From Frondihabitans sp. 762G35 (lineage in GTDB: Bacteria; Actinomycetota; Actinomycetes; Actinomycetales; Microbacteriaceae), in contig NZ_CP014619.1 of NCBI RefSeq assembly GCF_002074055.1, positions 1,736,001-1,800,000 of the forward strand: a stretch of 64,000 nt of DNA. The letters are read 5' to 3'. This document shows positions 17,750-26,698 of this stretch, in pieces. A program made the translations under genes and the position numbers. Position 1 is the first letter of the stretch. Each line of letters starts with the position of its first letter. Below the pieces are notes generated by a model. That model was not told the origin of the DNA and searched no databases. It saw only the letters and a list, made by a program, of their open reading frames with translations.

Positions 17750-18754
17750 TCAGTGCGCGCCGACGGGGACGATCCCCCGGGTGATGCGCTTCCGGAAGAT
17801 CCAGTAGGTGAACCCCTGGTACGCCAGGATCAGGGGCACGAAGACGAGCGCGATCCAGCTCATGACGCTCAGCGTATACGTCCCGCTCGCCGCGTTCGCC
17901 ACCGTCATCGTGTTGGCGGGGTCGTTCGTGGCCGGGAGGACGTTCGGGAAGAGCGCGGCGAAGAGGCTCGCGACGACCACCGCGATGGTCGTGGCCATGA
18001 AGGCGAAAGCGACGCCCTCGCGACCCCGGAGGTTCGCGACGTACGCCACGACGAGCGTGACCACGGCCACGGCCGACAGGGCGATCGAGACCGGACGACC
18101 GTGGGCGACGCTGGTGGCGAGGAGGAACGCGCCGCCGACCACGATCGTCGCGACACCGGCCCGCGCCGCGAGCCTGCGGGCCCGGACGCGGATGTCGCCG
18201 TCGGTCTTCAGCGAGACGAAGATCGCGCCGTGCGTGAAGAACAGCAGCAGCGTCGCCAGGCCGCCCACGATCGAGTAGGCGTTGAAGAGGTCGGCGAAGC
18301 TGCCGATGTAGTCGAAGTTCGCATCGAGGGCCATGCCGCGCACGAGATTGGCGAAGATGAGCCCCCAGAAGAACGCGGGGACGACCGAGCCGATGAAGAT
18401 CATCCGGTCGAAGGTGCGCTTCCACCGGTGCTCCGGGCGCTGATGGCGGTACTCGAACGAGACGCCGCGCAGGATGAGGGCCAGCAGGATGAAGAGCATC
18501 GGCAGGTAGAACCCGCTGAAGACGGTCGCGTACCACTCCGGGAACGCGGCGAACAGCGCGGCTCCGGCGACGATCACCCAGGTCTCGTTGAGATCCCAGA
18601 CCGGGCCGATCGTGTTGATGAGGACTCTGCGGTCGGTGTCGTCGCGGGCGAGGAACGGCATCGACATGCCGACCCCGAAGTCGAAGCCGTCGAGGACGAA
18701 GTAGCCCGTGAAGAACAGGCCGATCAGGAGGAACCAGACGTCGGGCAGGGTCAT
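17750..18754 (-). CDS. cydB: cytochrome bd ubiquinol/menaquinol oxidase subunit II
   Basis: A 334-residue integral membrane protein of CydB length. It opens with MTLPDVWFLLIGLFFTGYF and DGFDFGVGM, the conserved start of the family, and GPVWDLNETWVIVAGAALF follows. Eight or nine membrane helices can be seen. With CydA it forms the bd-type quinol oxidase, which has high oxygen affinity and tolerates nitric oxide and sulfide. The frame is open far upstream, but the start is set at ATG 18754, which overlaps the cydA stop by one base (TGATG). Confidence 0.96.
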   Translation of the reverse strand: MTLPDVWFLLIGLFFTGYFVLDGFDFGVGMSMPFLARDDTDRRVLINTIGPVWDLNETWVIVAGAALFAAFPEWYATVFSGFYLPMLFILLALILRGVSFEYRHQRPEHRWKRTFDRMIFIGSVVPAFFWGLIFANLVRGMALDANFDYIGSFADLFNAYSIVGGLATLLLFFTHGAIFVSLKTDGDIRVRARRLAARAGVATIVVGGAFLLATSVAHGRPVSIALSAVAVVTLVVAYVANLRGREGVAFAFMATTIAVVVASLFAALFPNVLPATNDPANTMTVANAASGTYTLSVMSWIALVFVPLILAYQGFTYWIFRKRITRGIVPVGAH

Positions 18755-20166
18755 CAGTACACCGTCGCTTCGTGGCGGAGTTCGCCGGTCGTCTCGTCGA
18801 TCTCGGTCGGTTCGTCGGGGCCCTTCTGGGCGGCCCGCAGGATGAGGCGGAACTCGACGACCGCGAGCGTCGCGTAGATCGCGGTGAACGCCAGGAGCGA
18901 GAGGAGGACCTCGACCCCGGTCGTCCCGGGCGAGACGCCCGCGCTGGTCTTGAGGAGGCCGAAGACGAGCCAGGGCTGCCTGCCCATCTCCGTGAAGACC
19001 CAGCCGATGACCATCGCGGCCAGCGGGAGCGGGAAGCTCCACGTCGCGGCGCGCCACACCCAGCGGTTCCGCGGGAGCCGTCCGCCGCGCGTGATCCAGA
19101 GGCCGACGACCGAGAGGAGGATCGCGACCATGCCGAGGCCCATCATCCAGCGGAACGACCAGTAGGTGATCCAGATGATCGGCGAGTAGTCGCCGGGGCC
19201 GTAGGCGGAGACGTACTGGGCCTGCAGGTTGTCGATGCCCTCGACGGTCCCGTCGAAGGTGTGCGTCGACAGGAACGACAGGAGGTACGGCACGCGGATG
19301 CTGAAGATCTCGCTCGAGCCGTTCGGAGTCCCGAGGCTGAACACCGAGAAGGAGGCGTCGAACCCCGTGGAGGTCTTGTAGAGCGCCTCGGCCGCGGCCA
19401 TCTTCATCGGCTGCGTCTCGACCATGGCCAGGCCGAGCTGGTCGCCGGAGAGGAGGGTCAGGGCTCCTGCCGCGACCATCATCCAGAGGCCGAACCGGAG
19501 CGCCGGGCGCATCGTGTCGAGGTGCTGGTTGCGGTGGAGGTGCCAGGCCGCGACCGCGATGATCACGGCCGCGGAGACCATGAAGCAGGCGAACAGGGTG
19601 TGCGGGAACGCGGCGAGGGCGACCTTGTTGGTGAGGACGGCCCAGAGGTCGGTGAGCTCGGCCCGGCCTTTCGCCTGGTTGATGACGAAACCGACCGGGT
19701 GCTGCATGAAGGAGTTCGCGGCGATGATGAAGTAGGCGCTCGCGATGCTGCCGACGGTGGCGCCCCAGATCGCGGCGAGGTGGAGCCGCTCCGGCACCTT
19801 GCCCCAGCCGAAGATCCACACCCCGAGGAACGTCGCCTCCAGGAAGAACGCGAGGAGTCCCTCCAGGGCGAGGGGCGCGCCGAACACGTCGCCGACGAAG
19901 CGGGAGTACTCCGACCAGTTCATGCCGAACTGGAACTCCTGGACGATGCCGGTGACGACGCCCATGGCGAAGTTGATGAGGAAGATCCTCCCGAAGAACT
20001 TCGTCAGCTGGAGGTGGTGGGCGCGACCCGTGCGGTGCCACGCCGTCTGGAACACCGCGACCGTGAAGCCCATCCCGATCGTCAGGGGGACGAACAGGAA
20101 GTGGTAGACGGTGGTGAGGCCGAACTGCCACCGGGAGAGCAGCAGCGGGTCGAGGAGGGCGTTCAT
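18754..20166 (-). CDS. cydA: cytochrome bd ubiquinol/menaquinol oxidase subunit I
   Basis: A 470-residue heme-bearing subunit of the bd oxidase. It has SRWQFGLTTVYHFLFVPLTI at residues 11-30, where His22 is the expected heme b595 ligand, and the GRQPW quinol-loop motif in TEMGRQPWLVFGL. The Q-loop is short, as in Gram-positive enzymes. The frame is open upstream to 20382, but family sequence starts at MNALLDPLLLSRWQF, so ATG 20166 is chosen. It is the first gene of cydABDC. The upstream spacer (20167-20352) shows no recognisable Rex or other operator. Confidence 0.96.
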   Translation of the reverse strand: MNALLDPLLLSRWQFGLTTVYHFLFVPLTIGMGFTVAVFQTAWHRTGRAHHLQLTKFFGRIFLINFAMGVVTGIVQEFQFGMNWSEYSRFVGDVFGAPLALEGLLAFFLEATFLGVWIFGWGKVPERLHLAAIWGATVGSIASAYFIIAANSFMQHPVGFVINQAKGRAELTDLWAVLTNKVALAAFPHTLFACFMVSAAVIIAVAAWHLHRNQHLDTMRPALRFGLWMMVAAGALTLLSGDQLGLAMVETQPMKMAAAEALYKTSTGFDASFSVFSLGTPNGSSEIFSIRVPYLLSFLSTHTFDGTVEGIDNLQAQYVSAYGPGDYSPIIWITYWSFRWMMGLGMVAILLSVVGLWITRGGRLPRNRWVWRAATWSFPLPLAAMVIGWVFTEMGRQPWLVFGLLKTSAGVSPGTTGVEVLLSLLAFTAIYATLAVVEFRLILRAAQKGPDEPTEIDETTGELRHEATVY

Positions 20167-20352
20167 CGGATGCTCGGCTGGTGGTGCATGAGGCGCTTCT
20201 TCCTCGGGCGGGGCGGGTGGTGGTCTCGTCGTCGCGACTCCCAGGACGCTTACGATTTTACGGATCGCCCCGGACCCGAACGGGCCGCCGCTCCTGCGAA
20301 AACGCTGATCACGCCCCGGATCGCTCGTCTTCGAGAGAGGCCCCCGGACAGA

Positions 20353-20402
20353 CCGACGGGGCGGCCGCCCGGTGCCTCTCATCCGGACGACCGCCCCGTC
20401 GG
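20353..20402 (-). terminator. terminator of the osmoprotectant transporter operon
   Basis: CCGACGGGGCGG (20353-20364) is perfectly complementary to 20391-20402, a 12-bp stem with a 26-base loop. It begins 23 bases past the stop of the substrate-binding protein. It could also insulate the following cydA promoter region. Confidence 0.65.
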
Positions 20403-20425
20403 GCGATCCGTGGTGCTCGAATCGA

Positions 20426-21355
20426 CTACTTCAGAAGACCCGCATCCGTGAGGAACGCCTTGGCGATGACCTTCGACGACTGCTTGTCGTTGACGCTCTT
20501 CGAGTTCATCGAGATGAGCTCGTCCGAGGTCAGCTTCGCGTTGACGGCGTCGATGATCGACTCCGCCTTCGAGTCGACCTTCTTGTCGACGAGCGGGATC
20601 ACGTTCTGGGGCAGGATCAGGTTCTTCGGGTCCTTGAGCGTGACCAGACCGTTCTTCTTGATGCTCGGGTCGGCCGAGTAGATGTCGGCGAGCTGGACCT
20701 GGTTGTCGAGCAGGGCCTTGACCGTCAGGGGTCCGCCGGAGTCCTGGATCGCCTTGAACGACACGTCGACGCCGTACGCGCTCTTCAGGCCGTTGGGGCC
20801 GTAGGGGCGCGTCTGGAACTCGGTGTTGCCGCCGACCGTGAGCGCGCCGTTGACGTAGCCGAGCTCGTCGAGGCTGGTGACCTTGTACTGGTCCGAGAAC
20901 GCCTGCGTCACGTTGTAGCTGTCCTGGTCGGTCGCGCTGGCGGCCTTGAGGACCCGGAGGTTCTTCGGCAGGGCCGTGCCGAGAGCCTTCTCGATGTCGG
21001 TCTCGCTCTTCGCGGTGGTCGACTTGTCGTAGTACTGGAGGAGGTTTCCGCTGTACTCCGGGATCACGTCGATCTTGCCGGACTCGAGCTCCGGCAGGTA
21101 GACCTCCCGCTGGCCGATCTGGTACTGGCGATCGACCTTGAAGCCGCCGTTCTCCAGCGCCTGCGCGTACGCCTCGGCGATGATCTCGTTGGAGTAGTAC
21201 TGCTGCGAGCCGATGACGATCGTCCCGGCGCTGGCGGAACTCGTGGAGCCCGACTGCAGCGGGTCGCCGGACGTGCACCCTGCCAGGGCCACGACAGCCC
21301 CGATCGCGACCACGCCGATGGCGGCCAGTCGGCCCTTCTTCGCTGTGAACATCAT
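20426..21355 (-). CDS. osmoprotectant (glycine betaine/choline-type) ABC transporter, substrate-binding lipoprotein
   Basis: A 309-residue extracellular binding protein of the OpuAC/OsmF-YehZ type. A lipoprotein signal is clear: basic start, hydrophobic segment 11-26, lipobox LAGC with Cys27. The mature part opens with GTIVIGSQQYYSNEIIAEAYAQ and contains ELESGKIDVIPEYSGNLLQYY and LADIYSADPSI, typical of this family. The ligand is inferred from the family. ATG 21355 is preceded by AGGAAGG; the start overlaps the end of the permease gene by four bases (ATGA). It is the last gene of the operon ATPase-permease-permease-binding protein. Confidence 0.9.
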   Translation of the reverse strand: MMFTAKKGRLAAIGVVAIGAVVALAGCTSGDPLQSGSTSSASAGTIVIGSQQYYSNEIIAEAYAQALENGGFKVDRQYQIGQREVYLPELESGKIDVIPEYSGNLLQYYDKSTTAKSETDIEKALGTALPKNLRVLKAASATDQDSYNVTQAFSDQYKVTSLDELGYVNGALTVGGNTEFQTRPYGPNGLKSAYGVDVSFKAIQDSGGPLTVKALLDNQVQLADIYSADPSIKKNGLVTLKDPKNLILPQNVIPLVDKKVDSKAESIIDAVNAKLTSDELISMNSKSVNDKQSSKVIAKAFLTDAGLLK

Positions 21356-22110
21356 TTGTTTCCTTCCTGGAGTGGAGAACCCACCACCGAGCGCGGGCGG
21401 GTCGCCCTCGCGCGGTCGTTCGTGGCGAGCCCGGCGGCGACACCGGCGGGCACGACGAGTCGCTGGACGATCGAGAACACGATCTCCAGGACGATGGCGA
21501 GCAGGATCACGAGGATCGAGCCCGCGACCATCTGCGTGTAGTCCTGCGTCTGCAGGCCGAGCAGGATGAAGGTCCCGAGACCGCCCGCTCCGACGTAGGC
21601 CGCGAGGGTCGCCGTGGCGACGATCTGCAGGGTCGCAGCGCGGAGTCCCCCGATCAGCAGGGGCAGCCCGAGCGGGATCTCGACCTGCGTGACGATCTGC
21701 CACTCCGTCATGCCGACGGCTCGCGCGGCGTCGATGGTCCGCCGGTCGACGGCTTCGAAGCCCGTGTACGCGCCCGCGAGGACCGAGGGGATCGCGAGGA
21801 TCACGAAGGAGATGATGGGCGCGCTGAGCCCGATCCCCAGCAGGAGGCCGAAGAGCGTGATGACGCCGAACGTCGGCAGGGCGCGGGCACCGCCGGAGAC
21901 GGCGATCGCGACGCTCCGGAACCGGCCCGTGTGGCCGATGGCGTACCCGATGGGGATGGCGATGACGGCCGCGATGACGAGCGCGAGCAGCGTGTAGAAG
22001 AGGTGGTCGACCATGGCCGACGGGATGGTGTTGTTCCCGGCCTTCGGGTTGGTCCCGTCGTAGTTGGCCGGGTCGAGGAGGAACGCGATGGCTCCGGAGA
22101 AGTAGTTCAC
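21352..22110 (-). CDS. osmoprotectant ABC transporter permease (second)
   Basis: A 252-residue OpuB/OpuC-type permease with about five or six membrane helices. The cytoplasmic EAA-like loop that contacts the ATPase is AARAVGMTEWQIVTQVEIPL (about residues 130-149). The frame is open far upstream through the neighbouring gene, but the family start is at GTG 22110 (VNYFSGAIAFLL), overlapping the first permease by four bases (GTGA). The C-terminal tail after the last helix is polar and basic. It probably forms a heterodimer with the other permease. Confidence 0.9.
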   Translation of the reverse strand: MNYFSGAIAFLLDPANYDGTNPKAGNNTIPSAMVDHLFYTLLALVIAAVIAIPIGYAIGHTGRFRSVAIAVSGGARALPTFGVITLFGLLLGIGLSAPIISFVILAIPSVLAGAYTGFEAVDRRTIDAARAVGMTEWQIVTQVEIPLGLPLLIGGLRAATLQIVATATLAAYVGAGGLGTFILLGLQTQDYTQMVAGSILVILLAIVLEIVFSIVQRLVVPAGVAAGLATNDRARATRPRSVVGSPLQEGNK

Positions 22111-22787
22111 GAGGCGAGCGCCACCTTCCGCACCGCGCGGCGCTCGGCGGACTTCGTGCTGCGCGACCAGGGCATGAGCGCCCGGCCCAGCATGACGAGG
22201 AGGGCGTCGAGCACGAGGGCGATGACGACCGTCAGGACGATGCCCGTGCCGATCTCCTCCAGGATCCCGCGCTGGAACCCGTCGGTGAAGAGCAGGCCCA
22301 GGCCGCTGATGCCCAGGATGCCGCCCACGGTCACGAGGCTCACCGTGCTGACGACGACGACGCGGAGGCCCGCGAGGAGGACGGGACCCGCGAGGGGCAG
22401 CTCGACCATCCAGAACCGCTGCCAGCCGCTGAAGCCGACCGCCGTCGCCGACTGCCGCACGTCCGTCTGCACGGAGGCAAGACCGTCGGCCACCGATCGG
22501 ACCATGAGCGCGATCCCGTACAGGGTGAGGGTGATGTCGAGGTTCAGGCCGCTCCGGAGGGGGACGCCGACCGTGACGGGGATGACGATGAGAAGCGCGA
22601 ACGAGGGGACGGCGTAGAGGAGGCCGGCCACCGTCAGCAGCGGCGCCCTCACGACGCGGAAACGACTGGCCGCCCACCCGATCGGGATGCTGATCACGAA
22701 CGCGATCAGGATCGGGGGGATGGCGAGCCGGAGGTGGTCGAGCGTGAGCTGACCGATCATCCCCAGGTTGGCGAGGACCCAGGTCAC
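22107..22787 (-). CDS. osmoprotectant ABC transporter permease (first)
   Basis: A 226-residue membrane permease of the same family, with about five helices. The EAA-like loop is SATAVGFSGWQRFWMVELPL. GTG 22787 overlaps the ATPase stop by four bases (GTGA), and its own stop overlaps the next permease start likewise, so the four cistrons are tightly coupled. Two different permease subunits per transporter are usual for OpuC/OsmU systems. Confidence 0.9.
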   Translation of the reverse strand: MTWVLANLGMIGQLTLDHLRLAIPPILIAFVISIPIGWAASRFRVVRAPLLTVAGLLYAVPSFALLIVIPVTVGVPLRSGLNLDITLTLYGIALMVRSVADGLASVQTDVRQSATAVGFSGWQRFWMVELPLAGPVLLAGLRVVVVSTVSLVTVGGILGISGLGLLFTDGFQRGILEEIGTGIVLTVVIALVLDALLVMLGRALMPWSRSTKSAERRAVRKVALAS

Positions 22788-23644
22788 CGAGCCGTCTCCC
22801 CGGAGCGGTTCCGGCCCGAGCGGACCGCCCCGTCGTCGGTGAGCGTCCCGGCGGGTCGGCCGTCCGCGTCGACGACGATCCGGCCGGCGGGCGTCTCCTC
22901 GATGTGCAGGGCCCGCTTGCCACGGTTCGCCCCGACGAAGTCGGCCACGAAGTCGTCGGCCGGAGCCGAGAGGATCTCGGCGGGCGTGCCCACCTGCGCG
23001 ACGTGGCCGCCCTTCTTCAGGATGACGACCTGATCGCCCAGGTAGAAGGCCTCGTCGATGTCGTGCGTGACGAAGACCACGGTCTTGTCGAGCTCGCGCT
23101 GGAGCCGGATGAGCTCCTCCTGCAGGTCCGACCGGACGAGGGGGTCGACCGCGCCGAACGGCTCGTCCATCAGCAGGATGTTCGGGTCGACGGCGAGACC
23201 GCGCGCGACGCCCACGCGCTGCTGCTGCCCGCCCGAGAGCTGGCTCGGGTACCGGTCGGCGAAAGCGCGGTCGAGACCGACCGTGTCCATCAGCTCGAGG
23301 GCCCGTTGGCGGGCGACCGACTTCTTCTCGCCCTTCAGGAGCGGGACGGTCGCGATGTTGTCGACGACCTTCCGGTGCGGCAGGAGGCCGGAGTTCTGCA
23401 TGACGTAGCCGATGCTGCGGCGCAGAGCCACCGGCTCCAGCCCCCCGATGTCGTCGCCGTCGATCTGGATGCTCCCCGACGTGGGGTCGACCATGCGGTT
23501 GATCATGCGGAGGATCGTCGTCTTGCCGCAGCCGCTCGACCCGACGAAGACCGTGGTCTTGCGGGAGGGGATGACGAGGCTGAAGTCTTCGACGGCCCGT
23601 GTGCCGTCGGGGTATTCCTTGGTCACCGAGTCGAACTCGATCAT
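22784..23644 (-). CDS. osmoprotectant ABC transporter ATP-binding protein
   Basis: A 286-residue ATPase: Walker A GSSGCGKTT (residues 35-43), signature LSGGQQQR, Walker B ILLMDEPFGAVDP and H-loop FVTHDIDEAFYL. It is closest to OpuCA/ProV. OpuCA carries two C-terminal CBS domains for ionic-strength sensing; here only about 45 residues follow the ATPase core, including VVDADGRPAGTLTDD, which looks like part of one CBS unit. The start is put at ATG 23644 (MIEFDSVTKEYP), with AGGAA upstream; an ATG at 23671 would add nine residues. First gene of the operon. The spacer to tetR (23645-23826) holds TTGACG on the minus strand at 23691-23696, a possible -35, without a good -10. Confidence 0.92.
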   Translation of the reverse strand: MIEFDSVTKEYPDGTRAVEDFSLVIPSRKTTVFVGSSGCGKTTILRMINRMVDPTSGSIQIDGDDIGGLEPVALRRSIGYVMQNSGLLPHRKVVDNIATVPLLKGEKKSVARQRALELMDTVGLDRAFADRYPSQLSGGQQQRVGVARGLAVDPNILLMDEPFGAVDPLVRSDLQEELIRLQRELDKTVVFVTHDIDEAFYLGDQVVILKKGGHVAQVGTPAEILSAPADDFVADFVGANRGKRALHIEETPAGRIVVDADGRPAGTLTDDGAVRSGRNRSGETAR

Positions 23645-23826
23645 GGAAGGCTCATTCCTCGTGGGCAACACGAATCGACACTTGCCAGGGCGTCAACTGA
23701 ATCACAGTTCTCTCATCGGGGTTACGGGGTCGCCACGAAGCGACACAATTCCGTAAGATCCGCTATCGCGCTCGGCACGGGAGCCGTGAGCTCCGCGCGG
23801 AGGCCGCACCCGGCGTCGGTCCGGGG

Positions 23827-24471
23827 TCAGACCGCGGAGAACGCCCGCTCGAGGTGGTCGCGGACGATCGTCCGGCACTCCACGACGAATCGCTCGTCGC
23901 CGGCGCGGTCCGTCGCGAAGGCGCGACCCACGAGGCCGCTCGCCAGCTCCGTGGCCACGTCGACTGCGAAGTCGACCTCCGGGGACGGGGCGACGCCGGC
24001 GCGATCGGCGAGATAGAGGGAGACCTGCTCGGCGAGCGGTCGCCGACCGCCTGAGCCGAGACGGTCCGGGGTGTCGGACTCCCCGAAACGGATGGCACGG
24101 AAGCCGGGCTCCGATCGGTAGAGCTCGACCAGCGAGTCGACGAGGACGTCGACGGCGACGCGCCAGTCGGCTCCCGCCGCCGCTCCGAGCGACTCGGTGG
24201 CACGCTCGATGAGGCGGGACACACCGCGGACCGAGAGGGCCTCGACGACGGCGATGCGATCGGGGAAGTAGCGGTAGACGGTGCCGATGGAGGCGCCGGC
24301 TCGCTCGGCGACCATGGCCGTCGTGAGGCGCTCGAAGCCGATCTCGTCGATGATGGCGGCGGCTGCGTCGAGGAGGCCCGTCAGGCGAGCCGAGCTCCGC
24401 GCCTGGACCGGCTCGTTCCGCAGGAGCGAGGATCCTCCGGGCAGTGCTTCAGTGACCTCGGTGACGAGCAA
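23827..24471 (-). CDS. TetR family transcriptional regulator
   Basis: A TetR-type repressor of about 214 residues. The N-terminal helix-turn-helix is clear: LLDAAAAIIDEIGFERLTTA, then MVAERAGASIGTVYRYFPDR. The C-terminal ligand-binding part ends VVECRTIVRDHLERAF. The start is uncertain: TTG at 24471 is chosen because AAGGAG lies five bases upstream, and it leaves the promoter region of the divergent yedK free. ATG 24537 would add 22 residues but overlaps the yedK start codon and has no ribosome site. It lies just upstream of the osmoprotectant operon on the same strand; its targets are unknown. Confidence 0.85.
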   Translation of the reverse strand: MLVTEVTEALPGGSSLLRNEPVQARSSARLTGLLDAAAAIIDEIGFERLTTAMVAERAGASIGTVYRYFPDRIAVVEALSVRGVSRLIERATESLGAAAGADWRVAVDVLVDSLVELYRSEPGFRAIRFGESDTPDRLGSGGRRPLAEQVSLYLADRAGVAPSPEVDFAVDVATELASGLVGRAFATDRAGDERFVVECRTIVRDHLERAFSAV

Positions 24472-24535
24472 CGGTTCTCCTTCAGACAGTCGTGCGGCTC
24501 CTCGAATGTCGGCCGCAGATGGTTGACTCGACGTC

Positions 24536-25228
24536 ATGTGCGGAAGATTCGTGATGTCGCGCGCCGCGAGCGACCTGGTGGCCCTCTTCGACGTGGATGT
24601 GACGGGAGACACTCTGGCAGAGCCTTCCTGGAATATCGCTCCGACCGACCCGGTGAGTCTCATCGTCGACGCGGCCCCCCGGGGCGACGACGCCGGAGGG
24701 CCTCCCGTGCGTCGTCTGGCGACGGCGCGCTGGGGCCTCATCCCCTCCTGGGCGGACGATCCGCGGGTGGGCGTCAAGGCCATCAACGCGCGGGTCGAGA
24801 CGGCGGCCGAGAAGCCGACGTTCCGCGACGCCGTGGTGTCCCGGAGGGCCGTCGTCCCCGCGACCGGCTACTACGAGTGGGTGACGGCGCCGGACGGCTC
24901 GAAGGCCGCGCACTACGTCCACCTGCCCGACGACGAGCTGCTCCTGTTCGCCGCCCTCTACGAGTGGTGGCGCGACCCCCGCGTCGCCCAGGGCGATCCG
25001 TCGCGCTGGGTGCTGTCCACGAGCATCCTGACCCGCGAGGCGGCCGGGCCGCTCCGGGAGCTGCACGATCGGATGCCGGTGATGATCGGCGCCGAGGTCA
25101 TGGAGGAGTGGCTCGATCCCGACACGGAGGGCGATCACGACCTGCTGGAGGGCATCTCCGGCGAGTCGCTCGGGCAGGCCGAGCGCGCGGTGTTCCGTCC
25201 GACGAGCCAGGTCGGCGTGCCACAATAA
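24536..25228 (+). CDS. yedK: SOS response-associated peptidase (SRAP/HMCES/YedK) family protein
   Basis: A 230-residue SRAP protein that covalently shields abasic sites in single-stranded DNA. The catalytic Cys2 is present directly after the initiator Met (MCGRF), which fixes the start at ATG 24536. Other conserved residues are Asn33 in PSWNIAPT, Glu114 in GYYEW and His177 in HDRMPV. AINARVETAAEKPTFRD is also diagnostic. No Shine-Dalgarno and no LexA box are visible upstream, so SOS control is not supported here. The App1-like gene starts four bases after its stop, so they form an operon. Confidence 0.94.
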   Translation: MCGRFVMSRAASDLVALFDVDVTGDTLAEPSWNIAPTDPVSLIVDAAPRGDDAGGPPVRRLATARWGLIPSWADDPRVGVKAINARVETAAEKPTFRDAVVSRRAVVPATGYYEWVTAPDGSKAAHYVHLPDDELLLFAALYEWWRDPRVAQGDPSRWVLSTSILTREAAGPLRELHDRMPVMIGAEVMEEWLDPDTEGDHDLLEGISGESLGQAERAVFRPTSQVGVPQ

Positions 25229-25232
25229 GCGA

Positions 25233-26291
25233 ATGCTGGGATCCCGAAAGGCGTACGTCGCCACCAGCGTCGAGCCCATGCTGCATCGTGCGGCCCGCAT
25301 GGAAGACGCCGTCCACGCCCTCCGGGAGCGGAACGCCCGCCGTCGGGGCCTGATCCCGACCGTGGTCCCCTACGCCGGATACGGCGGTCCCGGCTGGATC
25401 CGCGTCCTCGGCCGGGTGCTCCTCACCCGCGACGGGGAGTTCCGCACGAGCGGAGACATGCACGTCCGCGGCTGGCGGAGTTTCACCGTCGTGCCGATCG
25501 ACGACGTCGTCGTCGAGGTCGTCATCGGCGGTGACGTCCACCGCGTCCGCGCCGATCGCGGCGGCGTGGTCGACGCGCGGGTCGAGGTGGATCTCGCACC
25601 GGGCTGGCACACGTTCGTCGTGCGCACCGAGGGCTCGCTCGAGGTGGAGGCCCACGTCTACGTGGTCGACCCGAGCGTCGGTTTCGGCATCGTCTCCGAC
25701 ATCGACGACACCGTCATGGTGACGGCTCTCCCCCGCCCCCTGCTCGCGGCCTGGAACACCTTCGTCCTCGACGAGCACGCCAGACGCCCCGTCCCCGGCA
25801 TGGCCGTGCTCTACGAGCGGCTCCGCAACACGCACCCCGGTTGCCCGGTCATCTACCTCTCGACCGGCGCGTGGAACGTCGCCCCGACGCTGTCGCGCTT
25901 TCTCCTCCGCAACTTCTACCCGGCCGGTCCGCTCCTGCTCACCGACTGGGGTCCCACGCACGACCGCTGGTTCCGCAGCGGCCCCGAGCACAAGGAGCGC
26001 TCCCTGAACCGCCTCGCCCAGGAGTTCCCGGGCGTCAAGTGGCTGCTCGTCGGCGACGACGGCCAGCACGACGAGGAGCTCTACGGCGCCTTCCTCAACC
26101 GGCACCCCGACAACGTCGAGGCCGTCGCGATCCGACAGCTCTCGAACAGCGAGGCGGTCTTCGCGGGCGGTCGCTCCCGCGGCGAGGAGCACGAGCGGAC
26201 CACCAACGTGCCCTGGGTCTACGCGCCGGACGGCGCCGGGATCTGGAATCAGCTCGTGGCGAAGCGGTTCGTCGACGCACCGACCCCGTAG
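25233..26291 (+). CDS. App1/DUF2183 family phosphatase-domain protein
   Basis: A 352-residue protein whose C-terminal half is the App1 (DUF2183) phosphatidate-phosphatase-like catalytic domain of the HAD superfamily. DIDDT (residues 156-160) is the catalytic motif, followed by VIYLSTGAWN and KWLLVGDDGQHDEELY, which match the remaining HAD motifs. The N-terminal 140 residues form a beta-rich region. The fungal App1 enzyme dephosphorylates phosphatidic acid; the bacterial substrate is not known. No signal peptide is seen. The start at ATG 25233 is four bases after yedK. Confidence 0.85.
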   Translation: MLGSRKAYVATSVEPMLHRAARMEDAVHALRERNARRRGLIPTVVPYAGYGGPGWIRVLGRVLLTRDGEFRTSGDMHVRGWRSFTVVPIDDVVVEVVIGGDVHRVRADRGGVVDARVEVDLAPGWHTFVVRTEGSLEVEAHVYVVDPSVGFGIVSDIDDTVMVTALPRPLLAAWNTFVLDEHARRPVPGMAVLYERLRNTHPGCPVIYLSTGAWNVAPTLSRFLLRNFYPAGPLLLTDWGPTHDRWFRSGPEHKERSLNRLAQEFPGVKWLLVGDDGQHDEELYGAFLNRHPDNVEAVAIRQLSNSEAVFAGGRSRGEEHERTTNVPWVYAPDGAGIWNQLVAKRFVDAPTP

Positions 26292-26316
26292 ACCCCCCTC
26301 CGGAAAAGCGCGAAAG

Positions 26317-26352
26317 ACAACTATTGGCACCGAAAATCGGTGCTAAAGTTGT
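26317..26352. promoter_or_regulatory. palindromic operator/promoter of hipBA
   Basis: A near-perfect inverted repeat: ACAACT then GGCACCGA (26326-26333), three bases, then TCGGTGCT (26337-26344) and AGTTGT. TAAAGT at 26344-26349 inside the right arm is a good -10, seven bases before the hipB ATG. HipB-type antitoxins bind such sites to repress their own promoter, so this is the probable operator. Confidence 0.7.
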
Positions 26353-26356
26353 TTTC

Positions 26357-26698
26357 ATGACTCTTCTGGGCAGCAATGCCGAATCCGGCGGGCGTCCCCT
26401 CGACACCGCCGACGGGGAGGCGCGCGTCGGCGAGCAGGTCCGGGCCCTCCGCCTCGACGCCTCACTCGACCAGGCCGGGCTCGCTGCCCTGGCCGACGTG
26501 TCCATCAGCGCCCTGAAGAACCTCGAGAACGGGCGGGGAAGCACCCTGCGCACCCTGATCCGGATCCTGCGAGCGCTCGGCCGGGACGACTGGCTGACCA
26601 CGCTCGCCCCCGGTCCGACGATCAGCCCGATCGACGTGCTGCGAAGCTCGTCGACCACGCCACGCCGACGCGTCTACCGCCGCCGGAGCGGCGACTGA
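26357..26698 (+). CDS. hipB: HipB-type XRE antitoxin
   Basis: A 113-residue DNA-binding protein with an XRE/Cro helix-turn-helix at about residues 26-80 (EQVRALRLDASLDQAGLAAL, then ADVSISALKNLENGR). The tail after residue 90 is basic and rich in Arg and Ser. The frame is open far upstream, but ATG 26357 is the first start after the operator, and its -10 is seven bases away, so the mRNA is probably leaderless. It overlaps hipA by one base (TGATG). Role: neutralises the HipA kinase and represses the operon. Confidence 0.88.
   Translation: MTLLGSNAESGGRPLDTADGEARVGEQVRALRLDASLDQAGLAALADVSISALKNLENGRGSTLRTLIRILRALGRDDWLTTLAPGPTISPIDVLRSSSTTPRRRVYRRRSGD

Noticed and set aside
24536-24538. Overlap of the yedK ATG with a complementary ATG usable by tetR as a shared divergent start
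   Set aside because: The tetR frame has a TTG at 24471 with a good ribosome site, and the extra 22 residues are not conserved-looking, so the overlap is probably chance.
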